Below are positions 1 to 8,853 of a DNA stretch of 64,000 nt, piece by piece. Both the position numbers and the translations under genes were made by a program. The stretch lies in NCBI RefSeq assembly GCF_003217495.1, contig NZ_QJSW01000007.1:62001-126000 (forward strand), in the 5' to 3' direction. Within the stretch, counting starts at the first letter, position 1, and every line of letters begins with the position of its first letter. The notes beneath the pieces are model-generated. The model had not been told where the DNA came from, did no database searches, and saw only the letters and a program-made list of their open reading frames with translations. Source of the DNA: Paenibacillus barcinonensis (GTDB lineage: Bacteria; Bacillota; Bacilli; Paenibacillales; Paenibacillaceae).

Positions 1-486
1 GTTGCTCGGGGAGTGCTGACAAAGCGGGCGGAGCTCTAACGATCTCCAGAGACGTTATATGGGTGGTTTTTGAAGTTTTGAAAATTTAACGATCCTCAGG
101 GACGCTATTTCGGTAAAAACGGGCCAAATATGGAGAAAAACTGCGAATCCATACGAAATAGGGCTTCTCCTGATCGATAGCTTGAATCACACAACCCATC
201 TTGCCACCAGCTTTGCTTGAACAAACCAATCAAGGCTGGAGCTCGAAGCTTAGGGTGTAGCGCAAACAACAGTAAAAACAACAGTGCATACAAAAGGTTT
301 AGTGTGTGTCTTGAAGTCTACTGAAGTATTTAAGTCTATTTTTACCGCCTGTTCGCCCTCTGCTGCGTCAATTTCCCTTGACGTGTCCCGGCACGACTTA
401 TTGAAAATATAAAACAAGACATAGAAAAGTATGAGTACAGCAAGGACTTGGCACGAAGGTCATCAGCTGACGAGGAGGTGAAGGTT
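1..486. other. Upstream region of walI with dispersed repeats; no gene seen
   Basis: In related genomes yycH precedes yycI directly, but no yycH-like protein can be read here in any plus frame, all of which are broken by stops. The stretch holds two copies of the CTAACGATC repeat described separately, then AT-rich sequence. The walI reading frame stays open upstream as far as position 382 without a convincing ribosome binding site, so a few yycH-derived codons could be hidden here. A 62-codon minus-strand frame at 105-293 lacks a ribosome binding site and resembles nothing known. Confidence 0.5.
36..108 (+). repeat. Two copies of the dispersed CTAACGATC repeat
   Basis: CTAACGATC, seven variable bases, then GACGTTAT occurs at 36-58, and TTAACGATC followed by GACGCTAT at 86-108. 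The same unit recurs at 6063-6257 in both orientations. Copies lie only between genes, which suggests a small interspersed repeat family of this genome. Confidence 0.6.
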
Positions 487-1230
487 CTGGATTGGGGACG
501 AGCCAAAAATGTATTAATCTATGCTTTTTTGCTGCTGAATCTGGTGCTGGGCTATCAGATCTGGATAGATGCGAGGGAGACGGCAGGAGCCAATCTGGAC
601 TTCACCTCACTCGCGGACAATACCCAGCGGGCCATGGAAGAGAAGGGCATTCAGGTGCTGGCGCCGATTCCGAATGAGACGCCCAAGCTGCCGAAGCTGT
701 CCTATGAGTTTATTGAAGAGGACAAGTCGGGTATTAAAGTGCAGCTGGAGAAGCCTGTGGACAGCAAGCTGATCTTCTCGCCAAGCGAGCTGGCCGATGC
801 GCTGCAGGCGGAGATTCCGCAAATCGGCACGTACCGGCTGGACCAGCTGATGGCGGAGGACGGGGCTTTTGTGCTCCACCCGCTGGTGGACGGCAAATGG
901 CCGCTCTTTAACGTGAGTCTGGAGCTGTTCTACAGCGATCAGAAAATCACGGGTTATCATCAGACTCCGGTGCGGATTACGACCGCCGAGGAGAGTGATC
1001 AGCAGGTGCTTCCGGCGTCCAAGGCGCTGGGCACGCTGATCGAAAACTTTTTGCCAAACGATGCGATTGTAAAAGACATTCAGCTCGGCTATTACGGCCA
1101 GTTGTTCAACTCAGATATACAGGTAGCGATGCCAGCATGGCGGTTCGTGCTGGAAAGTGGCGAGGTGTTGTACGTGCAGGGCATCAGTGGGGATGTATTC
1201 AGTCCCAAGTCAGATAAACCAGGGGAGTAA
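487..1230 (+). CDS. walI: WalI/YycI, regulator of the WalK sensor kinase
   Basis: YycI is a membrane-tethered extracytoplasmic protein that, with YycH, controls the essential WalK histidine kinase. The protein starts with the family's Asp-Trp-Gly-Arg-Ala-Lys, has one transmembrane helix at about residues 8-27, and then an extracytoplasmic domain of about 220 residues. The strong GAGGAGG at 472-478 sits 8 bases before a CTG codon at 487, which I take as the start. TTG at 448 or GTG at 478 would add 10-13 residues but lack a properly spaced ribosome binding site. It lies 6 bases upstream of walJ, so the two are cotranscribed. Family call is firm; the start is less so. Confidence 0.85.
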   Translation: MDWGRAKNVLIYAFLLLNLVLGYQIWIDARETAGANLDFTSLADNTQRAMEEKGIQVLAPIPNETPKLPKLSYEFIEEDKSGIKVQLEKPVDSKLIFSPSELADALQAEIPQIGTYRLDQLMAEDGAFVLHPLVDGKWPLFNVSLELFYSDQKITGYHQTPVRITTAEESDQQVLPASKALGTLIENFLPNDAIVKDIQLGYYGQLFNSDIQVAMPAWRFVLESGEVLYVQGISGDVFSPKSDKPGE

Positions 1231-1236
1231 TGCGTT

Positions 1237-2043
1237 ATGGGGATATATTTTACGGTGTTATCCAGCGGTTCGACAGGTAATGCTACAGTCATTCAGCATG
1301 GGGCGACTTCACTTATGATTGATGCAGGTCTAAGCGCGAAGCGGCTGGAGACGCTGTTTCTGGAACGGGAGATTTCGGGAACGGAACTGGACGGCATTCT
1401 GGTGACACATGAACATTCGGATCATATTAAAGGACTAGGCGCGATATCTCGGAAATATAATTTACCGATCTATGCAAATACGAATACGTGGGCGGCTTTG
1501 GAGAAGTCGGTCGGCGCTATTCCTGAGGAGAACCGGCGGATATTTGAAACGGGTGAAAAGCATGATTTTGGCTCGCTGCGTGTGGAGTCCTTCGGGATAT
1601 CGCATGATGCGGCTGAACCGGTGGGTTACACCTTTGACGATGGAAGCGAGAAGCTGTCCGTGGCGACAGACCTCGGTTATATGAGTGACAAGGTTCGCGA
1701 TGCCATCTCGGACTCGGATGTGCTGGTGCTGGAGGCGAATCATGATGTGGAGTTGCTGCGCATGGGACGTTATCCGTGGAACACCAAGCGCCGGATTCTG
1801 AGCGACATCGGGCATTTGTCGAACGAGGCAGCAGGAGCGGCGCTTAGTGAACTGATGAACGGACGGATCAAGCGTACGTATCTGGCACATCTCAGCCGGG
1901 ATCACAACATGATGGATTTGGCAAAAATGTCGGTGCGTGATGCGATGGAAAGCCGTGGCTGTTTCTATCGGGACCATGAGTTCAAGCTGTGTGATACTTA
2001 TTATGATCGTCCTACACCATGGGATAGGGTGGGTGAGCCATAA
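1237..2043 (+). CDS. walJ: WalJ/YycJ metallo-beta-lactamase-fold hydrolase
   Basis: A 268-residue MBL-fold hydrolase, cytoplasmic, of the YycJ family, which is linked to cell-wall metabolism and to coordinating division with DNA replication in Bacilli. The metal-binding motif Thr-His-Glu-His-Ser-Asp-His is at about residues 57-63. The N-terminal Ser-Ser-Gly-Ser-x-Gly-Asn signature typical of this family is at residues 9-15. Further ligands are seen in SHDAAEP and in the LSRDHN segment near the C-terminus. ATG 1237 follows GGGGAG by about 10 bases. Its 3' end overlaps the converging small gene at 2012-2224. Confidence 0.92.
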   Translation: MGIYFTVLSSGSTGNATVIQHGATSLMIDAGLSAKRLETLFLEREISGTELDGILVTHEHSDHIKGLGAISRKYNLPIYANTNTWAALEKSVGAIPEENRRIFETGEKHDFGSLRVESFGISHDAAEPVGYTFDDGSEKLSVATDLGYMSDKVRDAISDSDVLVLEANHDVELLRMGRYPWNTKRRILSDIGHLSNEAAGAALSELMNGRIKRTYLAHLSRDHNMMDLAKMSVRDAMESRGCFYRDHEFKLCDTYYDRPTPWDRVGEP

Positions 2044-2224
2044 AGCTGTCGAGCTCGATAGCTTTGCGCTCCACTTCCTCACGGGTCAGGATGCCTTTAT
2101 CAATAAGCAGTTCAATGATGGTGCTGAGCGCCAGTGTGTTGCGGTAATGCTCTTCTTTGAGATCGGCGAGCTTGGCCGCCATATGCACTTCGTCCATAGC
2201 GGTGAGCGATCGCGTGCGTTCCAT
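2012..2224 (-). CDS. Small helical protein, function unknown
   Basis: A 70-residue charged protein, predicted mostly helical, with no membrane segment. I do not recognise a named family. It looks real for two reasons. A canonical AGGAGG lies 7-8 bases upstream of the ATG on the minus strand. The composition (EEVERKAIELD, LKEEHYRNTLAL) is that of a structured protein, not of a shadow frame. It converges on walJ and overlaps its last 32 bases, including the walJ stop codon. The pattern Leu-Leu-Ile-Asp-Lys-Gly-Ile-Leu-Thr-Arg-Glu-Glu is like the small helical N-terminal segments seen in some regulators, but no function can be assigned. Confidence 0.65.
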   Translation of the reverse strand: MERTRSLTAMDEVHMAAKLADLKEEHYRNTLALSTIIELLIDKGILTREEVERKAIELDSFMAHPPYPMV

Positions 2225-2827
2225 TGTGGAATCCTCCTTCGTTCTATGAAGCTCTGAATTGTTCTTTTACTATTATTGTAGTCAGGCTTGGTGGAAAACA
2301 TTCCTCTTTTTGCCGCTAACATTCTCCGGGCAGGGTGTGTATGCTAAAACTGTAGCGTTATAGCTTGCTGCTCCTACGGTGAATTAAAATGAAAAAGTTT
2401 GATAAATGGATGAAAATGGCGCTTAGCACACCCAGTTTTGTGGTGATAAATACTATGGACCTTTATTGTTAAGTGAGCTATTAGAGAAAATTTACGTTTA
2501 TTTACGTAATTATGCAACTTTTTGGGATTTAAAGTGTTTAGTATATAAGGAGCATTGTGATTTTGGCTGTTTTGCGTATGAAATGGAATCTCGAATCTCG
2601 CAGCGTGCGAGAGCATGATTGATAGAGCACACAGGATGGAGTGCCATTCTGTTGTATATAAACGCTTGTTGCCGGGGGATTGATTCCGGGCTGGGGCGAA
2701 GTGCAGGACCATTTTGTGAAAATGCAAATAAGGCATGGGGAACAGGAGGAGTCTTCTCTTTTTTTCATGTAATAACTGGGCGGCAGTCAGGGTCTTGATG
2801 CGTGACAACGAAGGGGAGAGGATCACG
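2225..2827. other. Intergenic region between the small gene and htrA
   Basis: About 600 bases, AT-rich in the middle (2390-2560), presumably carrying the divergent promoters of the 70-residue gene and of htrA. No frame with a ribosome binding site other than those two genes was found. I could not pick a convincing -35/-10 pair. Confidence 0.4.
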
Positions 2828-4111
2828 ATGGGATTGTTTGGAGATGATTTTTATTCAACCAAGGTATCAAGACGCGCCGAACCTGAACAGAAAGGCAAAC
2901 TTCAGATTATCCGTCCGGGAGGCGGACGACGCGGTCGTGATCGCTGGAGCAATCCACGCAGATCGCGCTCACGCTCGGAACTTAGTTCGACGATCAAGGT
3001 CGCTGTGATCAGCTCGGTGATTAGCTCCATCGTGACGGTAACGTTGTTCAGCTTCATTAGCCAGCCCTCGGCACAGCTTCCACTGGCCAATGCTGCCGGT
3101 CAAGGCGCTGGAGTGGCACAGACAGCACAGGTGGCTGATCCTTACGACCGCATTATCAAGGCGGCCGCAGATGTACGTCCTTCTGTAGTCAGCATCGTGA
3201 ATCATAAAACAGGCAGCAGCCTGTCGATGGAGGATTCCGCGCTGGGCTCCGGGGTTATTTTCAAAAAAGAAGATGGCACAGCCTACATTATGACTAATCA
3301 CCACGTGGTGGAGGGTGCCAGTGATCTGGAGATCGTGACCGTGGACGGCGAAACTCATAAAGCTAAACTGGTGGGCAAGGATCGAGTGAGCGATATCGCG
3401 GTACTGTCCACGGACGATAAAGGACTGGGTGTAGCGGCTAAAATTGGTGATTCCAGCAAGCTGCAGCGTGGACAGACGGTGCTGGCTATCGGTAATCCGC
3501 TGGGTCTTGGCGGTACGCTGACATCCGGGATCGTGAGTTATACGGATCGTATTCTGCCGGTATCTATCAACCAGGACGGGGTGTACGACTGGGAGCAGAA
3601 TGTAATTCAGACGGATGCGGCGATTAACGAAGGCAACAGCGGCGGAGCCTTGGTTGATCTGGACGGGAAAGTTGTAGGCATCAATACGATGAAAATCTCG
3701 GACACCGGCGTTGAGGGTCTGGGCTTCGCAATTCCGATGAACGAAGTGATGAAAGTCGTGGATTCACTGCTTCTGAACGGTAAAGTTTCCCGTCCTTATC
3801 TGGGGGTATATACCGTTGATCTGAGCAATCCATATGCTCCACTGGATGACGAACAGCGCAAAGACCTCAAGCTGCCATCTCATGTGGACAGCGGTGTGGT
3901 CGTGTTGGAGGCTTCCGGCCCGGCATCCGAGGCGGGCATGAAGCTGAACGATGTGATTACGGAATTTGATGGGCAAAAAATTACCTCCACGCTTGATCTG
4001 CGAAAATTCCTGTACGATAAGAAAAAGATCGGCGATACGCTAGAGGTCTCGTTCTATCGGGACGGCAAAGCGGAGAAGCTGTCGGTGAAGCTGACAGATA
4101 AGCCAGAGTAA
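2828..4111 (+). CDS. htrA: HtrA/DegP-type membrane-anchored serine protease
   Basis: A trypsin-like quality-control protease of the cell envelope, corresponding to B. subtilis HtrC/YycK in this gene cluster. The start is ATG 2828 behind GGGGAGAGG, giving 427 residues; a longer frame from 2735 has no ribosome binding site. An arginine- and serine-rich cytoplasmic segment (residues about 15-52) precedes one membrane anchor (about 55-77). The catalytic triad is visible as His159 in TNHHV, Asp189 in SDIAV and Ser271 in GNSGG. A C-terminal PDZ domain follows from about residue 335, with the VLEASGPASEAGM segment. All catalytic residues are present. Confidence 0.93.
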   Translation: MGLFGDDFYSTKVSRRAEPEQKGKLQIIRPGGGRRGRDRWSNPRRSRSRSELSSTIKVAVISSVISSIVTVTLFSFISQPSAQLPLANAAGQGAGVAQTAQVADPYDRIIKAAADVRPSVVSIVNHKTGSSLSMEDSALGSGVIFKKEDGTAYIMTNHHVVEGASDLEIVTVDGETHKAKLVGKDRVSDIAVLSTDDKGLGVAAKIGDSSKLQRGQTVLAIGNPLGLGGTLTSGIVSYTDRILPVSINQDGVYDWEQNVIQTDAAINEGNSGGALVDLDGKVVGINTMKISDTGVEGLGFAIPMNEVMKVVDSLLLNGKVSRPYLGVYTVDLSNPYAPLDDEQRKDLKLPSHVDSGVVVLEASGPASEAGMKLNDVITEFDGQKITSTLDLRKFLYDKKKIGDTLEVSFYRDGKAEKLSVKLTDKPE

Positions 4112-4160
4112 GGCTTCTGGAATTGAATTGAATGATCGTGAGAACAAGGCAACCATAGAG

Positions 4161-4192
4161 AGAGTGATCAGGACTTCTGACCACTCTTTTTA
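4161..4192 (+). terminator. Rho-independent terminator after htrA
   Basis: AGAGTGATCAG and CTGACCACTCT form an imperfect 11-bp stem with one unpaired position, followed by TTTTTAT. Confidence 0.75.
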
Positions 4193-4564
4193 TATTGAGG
4201 CTGTACTGGGTTGACGTGAAGATGAGAAAGTATATTTTGGGGAAGGCGTCTTTGTTCGCCGTGACGTGCATACCAGTAAGACAGGGTATCGTGATGACAG
4301 AAGAACGAACGGCGATGGAATTGGAGATGTGATTGTGGGTGGGCATTTGGTTTGGTCGCGTGCATCATTCGAGCTGCATAATATGTAGAATGTGATGAAT
4401 GCCCGTGTTGCGTCTAATCAGGAAGTCCCGGAGCCAAAGGCGCAGATACATTTGTTAGCCTGTATGGTAAACTAATGTCAATGTGTTTACATAGATCGTT
4501 GATGCAAATAACAGCTGTATAACGTGAGACTCGGCTGGCTAATCTGAAAATGGAGGGATTCGAG

Positions 4565-5086
4565 ATGAATCTGTTAAAGAAAAAGGTACTTGGCGGCACG
4601 AGCTTGGCCCTATCCATGCTGATGCTGTCCGCTTGTGGATCGGAGAGCACTCCAGCTGCACCTGTAGATACGAGTGCGCTACAGGACAAGATCGCGGGAC
4701 TGGAGAAAAAGCTGACTGAACAGGGCATTAAAAGTGATGAGCAGGCGCAAAAAATCGCCGCACTGGAGAAAAAGCTGACAGAAATCAGTACAGCTATCGT
4801 GGCTGGACAGGGTACGAATGGTCAGACATCGAGCGGCGTAGGCAATAACGGCTCTGCTGGAAAAGGAGACGGGGTGCTGATTACGTTTGCCCAGTATGAG
4901 AAGCTGGAGGTTGGCATGTCCGTGGAAAAGGTGATCGACATTCTTGGTGGCGAAGGCGAAGCGTTAAGTGAGGCCGAGAATATGGTCGTCTATAACTATA
5001 AAGGCGCGGCCGGTAATGGTGGTAACGCAGTGATTGCTTTTCAAGGCGGGAAGCTGCTCACGAAGGCACAGTCAGGATTGGAATAA
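4565..5086 (+). CDS. Lipoprotein with coiled coil and SmpA/BLIP-like C-terminus
   Basis: A secreted lipoprotein of 173 residues. ATG 4565 follows GGAGGG. The signal peptide ends in a lipobox, Leu-Ser-Ala-Cys, at about residues 22-25. Residues about 38-75 contain a duplicated heptad segment (GLEKKLTEQ and ALEKKLTEI), which should form a coiled coil. A Gly/Asn/Ser linker follows. The last 65 residues (FAQYEKLEVGMSVEKVIDILGGEG) match the small SmpA/OmlA or BLIP-like fold in which 'xxGMsxxxVxxilGxpG' is the hallmark. Its role is unknown; it is probably an envelope-associated binding protein. Confidence 0.8.
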   Translation: MNLLKKKVLGGTSLALSMLMLSACGSESTPAAPVDTSALQDKIAGLEKKLTEQGIKSDEQAQKIAALEKKLTEISTAIVAGQGTNGQTSSGVGNNGSAGKGDGVLITFAQYEKLEVGMSVEKVIDILGGEGEALSEAENMVVYNYKGAAGNGGNAVIAFQGGKLLTKAQSGLE

Positions 5087-5430
5087 GACGGTGGTTGAAA
5101 TTCTAAAGTTGGAACGTAACAAGGGGAGAATTGGACGAGAGGGTCCGTTCTCCTGTTTTTGTTTAGCGCATGAGTTGCCTGTCTAATACAGCAACGGTAG
5201 GCGGGGGAGAGATGTGTATGCACGATACAGTAGAGTCAGTGCGGGAAAGATGAGTGTGTGTACAATATCAAGAAGCATTGGAGTACATAGGTGGCAGGGT
5301 TTTGCTCCGATCTGCGATGTAGGGGTTTCTTTTCTGCGGCAGGTGTGATAGAACTGAGAAGTGGCTATCCTGTAGGATAAGCGGTCTGTGAATCGGGAAC
5401 ATAGCTGGTGACAGAAAGGATGTTTGACGG
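5087..5430. other. Intergenic region upstream of the CxxH/CxxC gene
   Basis: No coding frame with a ribosome binding site was seen. A weak hairpin with a short T-run (GGGAGAATTGG through TTCTCCTGTTTTTG, 5125-5162) may end the lipoprotein transcript. Confidence 0.35.
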
Positions 5431-5598
5431 ATGTACGTTGTATGCAAAGAACACGTGGACATTGCCATCGACATGTTTGTGGATGAATATGAGGACGCTC
5501 CGGATATCGTGGATCTGAAGGAGACGGAATTTGCCGACTGGGACCCGCCTGCCAAATGCGCCGAGTGCGATCAGCACGCGGAATTCCTCGTCGTTTAG
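5431..5598 (+). CDS. CxxH/CxxC small zinc-ribbon-like protein
   Basis: A 55-residue protein starting at ATG 5431, 10 bases after AAAGGA. It has Cys5-Lys-Glu-His8 near the N-terminus and Cys43-Ala-Glu-Cys46 near the C-terminus, the layout of the CxxH/CxxC family (BA_5709 type) that sits beside rlmH in many Bacilli. The four residues could bind one zinc ion. Function is unknown. Its position between htrA and rlmH supports the call. Confidence 0.82.
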   Translation: MYVVCKEHVDIAIDMFVDEYEDAPDIVDLKETEFADWDPPAKCAECDQHAEFLVV

Positions 5599-6602
5599 CG
5601 TACTGTAGAGCAGGCCGCCAGGAGCGCTATCCAATGTTGCTATAGATGCTGTTGTGCATGGCGTAGCAGTTACGGGTGCTTCTGGCGTTAGGCTTGGTTC
5701 GATCCGGTATGAACATCAGAGCAAGGTGCAGAGAGAGCGTGTTGAGCGCTCTTTTTGCATTTGTGGGGAGCGGCTGTGGCGGGAGCGTATGCTGACGAGT
5801 GAATGGGCAAGTTATTGGCAAGGGATGGCCGGAGTCGGTGTCAGCGAAGAGAGTGAAAGTGGCAAGAGAAGGGCAGAAGCAAGGAGTAGCTCGTCTTGAG
5901 TGTGAGTGGTAAGCGCAGGGGAAGAAGCAGATAGTTGCGAAGGTGCAAGTGTGAGCGGGAGCGACAAGACGCAGAGTGGCATTATGTGAGCTGAGGAATG
6001 GTAAGCACATAACGGGCCGGGCGTTGGACGGGTTTTAAGAGAGCGGTTAGTTGATGCTAATTGTAACGATCATGAGAAGGCTTATTTGGGCAAAATGAGC
6101 AGGGTTGAAATTCTAACGATCCGTGGAGACGTTATTCTGACGAAATCGCCATAAACAGGATGAAAAGCTCTCGAATCTGGCGCGATAGCGTCTGCTGGGA
6201 TCGTTAGATTTTAAAAGCAGGCGAGTCCGGCCAAATAAGGTTTGTGGTGATCGTTAGAGTTGGAAGCTGGAATGAGCGGGTACTTCTCAGGATGCTGAAA
6301 AGAATAAGAATAGTTACATATATATGATGAATTCGCAGGTATGAAGAAGAAAAGGTGCGAACGGGAAGCGGTGAATGGAGAGCCGCGCTACTGTGATTGT
6401 AGACGATGTTCTCAGGGACACATGAGAGATGCTACACTAGCTATATAATGTACGTGCACGCTTCGGTCAAAATACATATCCTATTGTTCCAGGAGAGCCG
6501 GGCATGCGATGAAGGGGATTTTCAGTAACTTTTGTATGGGTGAATGATGCGATTGTATATATAGGTTGCGTGCAAGCACGACGATTCAGGAGGAATGATC
6601 AT
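5599..6602. other. Long intergenic region with repeats, upstream of rlmH
   Basis: About 1 kb without a credible gene. Open frames at 5654-5899 (plus) and 5627-6010 (minus) overlap each other, have no ribosome binding site and look like purine-biased noncoding sequence. Between 6063 and 6257 lie four copies of the genome's CTAACGATC repeat. The rlmH promoter should lie in 6400-6590; 'TATAAT' occurs at about 6443-6448. Confidence 0.45.
6063..6257. repeat. Cluster of four CTAACGATC repeats, two direct and two inverted
   Basis: Direct copies start at 6063 (GTAACGATC ... GGCTTAT) and 6113 (CTAACGATC ... GACGTTAT). Inverted copies are at 6184-6207 (GATAGCGTC ... GATCGTTAG) and 6226-6257 (AAATAAGG ... 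GATCGTTAGAG). Together with the copies at 36-108 they define a consensus CTAACGATC-N7-GACGTTAT. Opposed pairs could fold into long stem-loops. Confidence 0.6.
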
Positions 6603-7082
6603 ATGTTGATTCAAATTATTGGCGTAGGCAAATTGAAGGAAAAATATTTAACGCTGGGCATTCAGGAATATGCCAAGCGTCTCGCCCCGTACATCAAGTT
6701 TCAGATGATCGAGGTCGCAGACGAGAAGGCGCCCGATACCCTGAGCGAAGCTGAGGTAAGGGCGGTAAAAGAGCGCGAGGGTGAACGCATTCTCGCGCAT
6801 GTGAAGAGCGAGGCGCATGTCGTCGCGCTCGCACTGGATGGCCAGCTCTGGAGTTCCGAGGAGCTGGCTATGGAGATCGACAAGCTCGGCACGTATGGGA
6901 CGAGCCATGTCGTGTTTGTCATCGGAGGGAGCCATGGGCTCTCCGATGAGGTGCTGCGCCGCGCGAAGCAGCGCTTGAGCTTCGGGCGCATGACCCTGCC
7001 GCATCAGCTCATGCGGCTGGTGCTGGTGGAGCAGATTTATCGCGCGGTGAAGATCAATCGCGGTGAACCGTATCGCCTTTAA
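6603..7082 (+). CDS. rlmH: RlmH 23S rRNA m3-pseudouridine-1915 methyltransferase, 3' end altered by island insertion
   Basis: RlmH is a SPOUT-class enzyme that methylates pseudouridine 1915 in helix 69 of 23S rRNA on assembled 70S ribosomes. ATG 6603 follows AGGAGG, giving 159 residues, the usual length. The SAM-binding knot is seen as [10 protein letters not shown], and the family block [19 protein letters not shown] is intact. The ending is odd: the near-invariant Tyr-His-Lys/Arg tail is replaced by Tyr-Arg-Leu because the last two sense codons come from the integrated island. The original codons for Tyr-His-Lys-stop lie at attR (21600-21612). Activity of this altered copy is doubtful, since the tail His normally lies at the active site. 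Confidence 0.93.
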   Translation: MLIQIIGVGKLKEKYLTLGIQEYAKRLAPYIKFQMIEVADEKAPDTLSEAEVRAVKEREGERILAHVKSEAHVVALALDGQLWSSEELAMEIDKLGTYGTSHVVFVIGGSHGLSDEVLRRAKQRLSFGRMTLPHQLMRLVLVEQIYRAVKINRGEPYRL

Positions 7083-8756
7083 GGGTAAAATAAAAAGGGA
7101 CTTCATTAAGTCCCCGTAGGAAATTTCCTGACTGCTATTAAGAAAATCCAGCGTATTTGGGTCTGGCGGAGCAACAAAGTCGCTGTATTGACTAACCCTT
7201 TTCATTAGCTCTGCCGTGTCAGTGTGAAGCCCTTCAATCGTGAAGTCAAAAGTAAGAACGATCTTCTCCACTTTACGACTTTCTCTTCTTGAGGGCTTGT
7301 CCTTAGAAATATGAATGCTTTTGACTAATAGGCGAAGCAGTGCCTTCTGCTCGTCTTTTTCTGCGTGAGCGATAGCCTCATGCACTTTGCTTAGCAGTAT
7401 GAAAAGTGAGTCATAATCAATGGGTTTGCTGTCGAGGTCAGATGTTTCCGATAGCATTTCTTCCAATCGTCTTTGGAGTGCTTGAAGCTCAGAATTGGAT
7501 TTTAGCAGTTCAGGTTTAAACATATCAGCAAGGTCAGGATGATTTAATATGGTGTCCTTAACACCTTTGACTTTCCGTTGTTGCTTGGCTATTTGAGATT
7601 CTAATACCTTCTGCTCTTCTGCTCTTGGGATTTCGGAGCTTGAACGAAGCTCGTTAATTCGGTCAACCAGTTTTCGGAGTACATGTGGCTGGGCAATAAC
7701 CCGGTGCAGCTCACCAAGGACTTGCTGCTCTGCTACCTCGGCCTTAATCATATTTGATTTGCAAACGGTAGCACCCTTATTGTGAAATTGTCCGCAGGAG
7801 TAATAGCGATACTGTTCTCCGGCTGCACCCTTGGAACGAGCTGGAACCATACCATGACCACATACAGGACACTTGATAACTCCACTAAGAATGTAGGGAG
7901 TATGAGAGCGAGAGGGATTATAGGAGCGTTTTTGTAGAACAGTATGAGCCTTATCCCATTGCTCCTGAGAGATGATTGGTTGATGGATTCCATCTGTGAA
8001 AATATAATCAGGATTCTTTCCCTTCCGACGTTTTTCAGACCAATTCTCGTGCTGGTTATATCTTATCTTGCCGATATAGATGGGATTGTTAAGAACAGTT
8101 TTTATACTGTTTGTTGAAAAGGGCTTGTCTTTTTTCGAACGGTGACCATTCTCATTTAATCTACGAGTGATTGCCTTAAGTCCCAGGCCTTGCTCAGCAT
8201 AAGCAAATATCTTTTTAACAATAAGAGCCTCAGCTTCATTAATGATGAGCTCCTTATTCATATTGTCGTACCCCAGCACAACTCCGCCGTTGTATTTCCC
8301 TTCTCGTGCTCGCTGATGCTGCCCCAGCTTTCCACGCTCTATAATATTGCTCCTTTCCAGCTCTGCAATCATGCCAAACATCTGAAAGGTCATCATTCCT
8401 GTTGGAGTTGATGTATCGAAATTCTCCTTTAAGCTCATTAGCTTGATGTTGAAGCTAACAAGGGTATCGCTTATTTCTAGCTGATCTCGTAGCTTTCGAG
8501 CTAAACGATCCAGCTTATAGAGCATAACAATTTGAAATCTTTGTTTTTCGGCATCCTTTAGTAAGCGAATAAGTTGAGGTCTACCCTTAATATTCTTTCC
8601 ACTTGTTCCCTCATCAACATAACGATCAATAATTTCAAAATTATGCTGCTCGGCATATTTTTGTAGCTCTGCCAGCTGAGCAGCGATGCTGAAGCCCTCC
8701 TTGGCTTGCTCCTCGGTACTGACACGGGCATAGATGACGGCTCGAATTTTAGTCAT
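6648..8756 (-). CDS. Large serine recombinase (site-specific integrase) running into antisense rlmH
   Basis: The enzyme that most likely integrated the island. Resolvase domain at residues 1-150 with nucleophile Ser13 in ARVSTEE and the conserved DEGTSG and YKLDRLAR segments. A recombinase domain follows at about 165-280. A zinc ribbon begins with Cys-Pro-Val-Cys near residue 296, and a coiled coil lies at about 370-440. The start ATG follows AAGGGAG. About 565 residues are island-encoded; the last 137 or so come from antisense rlmH because no stop occurs before attL. In the circular form the frame would instead end after 14 codons past the core (VSIDRVNSDYLPLQ). The native protein is therefore probably about 580 residues. 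Confidence 0.88.
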   Translation of the reverse strand: MTKIRAVIYARVSTEEQAKEGFSIAAQLAELQKYAEQHNFEIIDRYVDEGTSGKNIKGRPQLIRLLKDAEKQRFQIVMLYKLDRLARKLRDQLEISDTLVSFNIKLMSLKENFDTSTPTGMMTFQMFGMIAELERSNIIERGKLGQHQRAREGKYNGGVVLGYDNMNKELIINEAEALIVKKIFAYAEQGLGLKAITRRLNENGHRSKKDKPFSTNSIKTVLNNPIYIGKIRYNQHENWSEKRRKGKNPDYIFTDGIHQPIISQEQWDKAHTVLQKRSYNPSRSHTPYILSGVIKCPVCGHGMVPARSKGAAGEQYRYYSCGQFHNKGATVCKSNMIKAEVAEQQVLGELHRVIAQPHVLRKLVDRINELRSSSEIPRAEEQKVLESQIAKQQRKVKGVKDTILNHPDLADMFKPELLKSNSELQALQRRLEEMLSETSDLDSKPIDYDSLFILLSKVHEAIAHAEKDEQKALLRLLVKSIHISKDKPSRRESRKVEKIVLTFDFTIEGLHTDTAELMKRVSQYSDFVAPPDPNTLDFLNSSQEISYGDLMKSLFILPLKAIRFTAIDLHRAINLLHQHQPHELMRQGHAPEAQALLRAAQHLIGEPMAPSDDKHDMARPIRAELVDLHSQLLGTPELAIQCERDDMRLALHMRENAFTLALFYRPYLSFAQGIGRLLVCDLDHLKLDVRGETLGIFLNAQR
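7061..7072 (+). other. attL, left junction of the island
   Basis: CGGTGAACCGTA within codons Gly-Glu-Pro-Tyr of rlmH. The core is a dyad, CGGT-GA-ACCG, with the asymmetric dinucleotide GA in the middle, as expected for a serine-integrase crossover. Immediately right, the sequence TATCGCC is island-derived and continues the palindrome (ACCGTATC). Confidence 0.88.
7097..7114 (-). terminator. Terminator-like hairpin inside the recombinase frame
   Basis: On the minus strand GGGACTT-AATG-AAGTCCC is a 7-bp stem with a 4-base loop, followed by TTTTTATTTT. It lies just before attL, but inside the open reading frame of the recombinase, so a terminated transcript would lack a stop codon. Confidence 0.55.
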
Positions 8757-8853
8757 TTTTCATTTCTCCCTTATCTGCTTGCTGAGAAGCTGCTAAAAAA
8801 TCATTGAAGACTTGATTCCAAGAATCCTTGCTCAAAATGGGAAATGCTTTGGG

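Noticed and set aside
105..293. 62-codon minus-strand gene
   Set aside because: No ribosome binding site, and it overlaps a copy of the interspersed repeat; composition looks random.
5627..6010. Genes on either strand in the long spacer before rlmH
   Set aside because: The overlapping plus and minus frames have no start signals and are biased in composition, as expected for chance frames.
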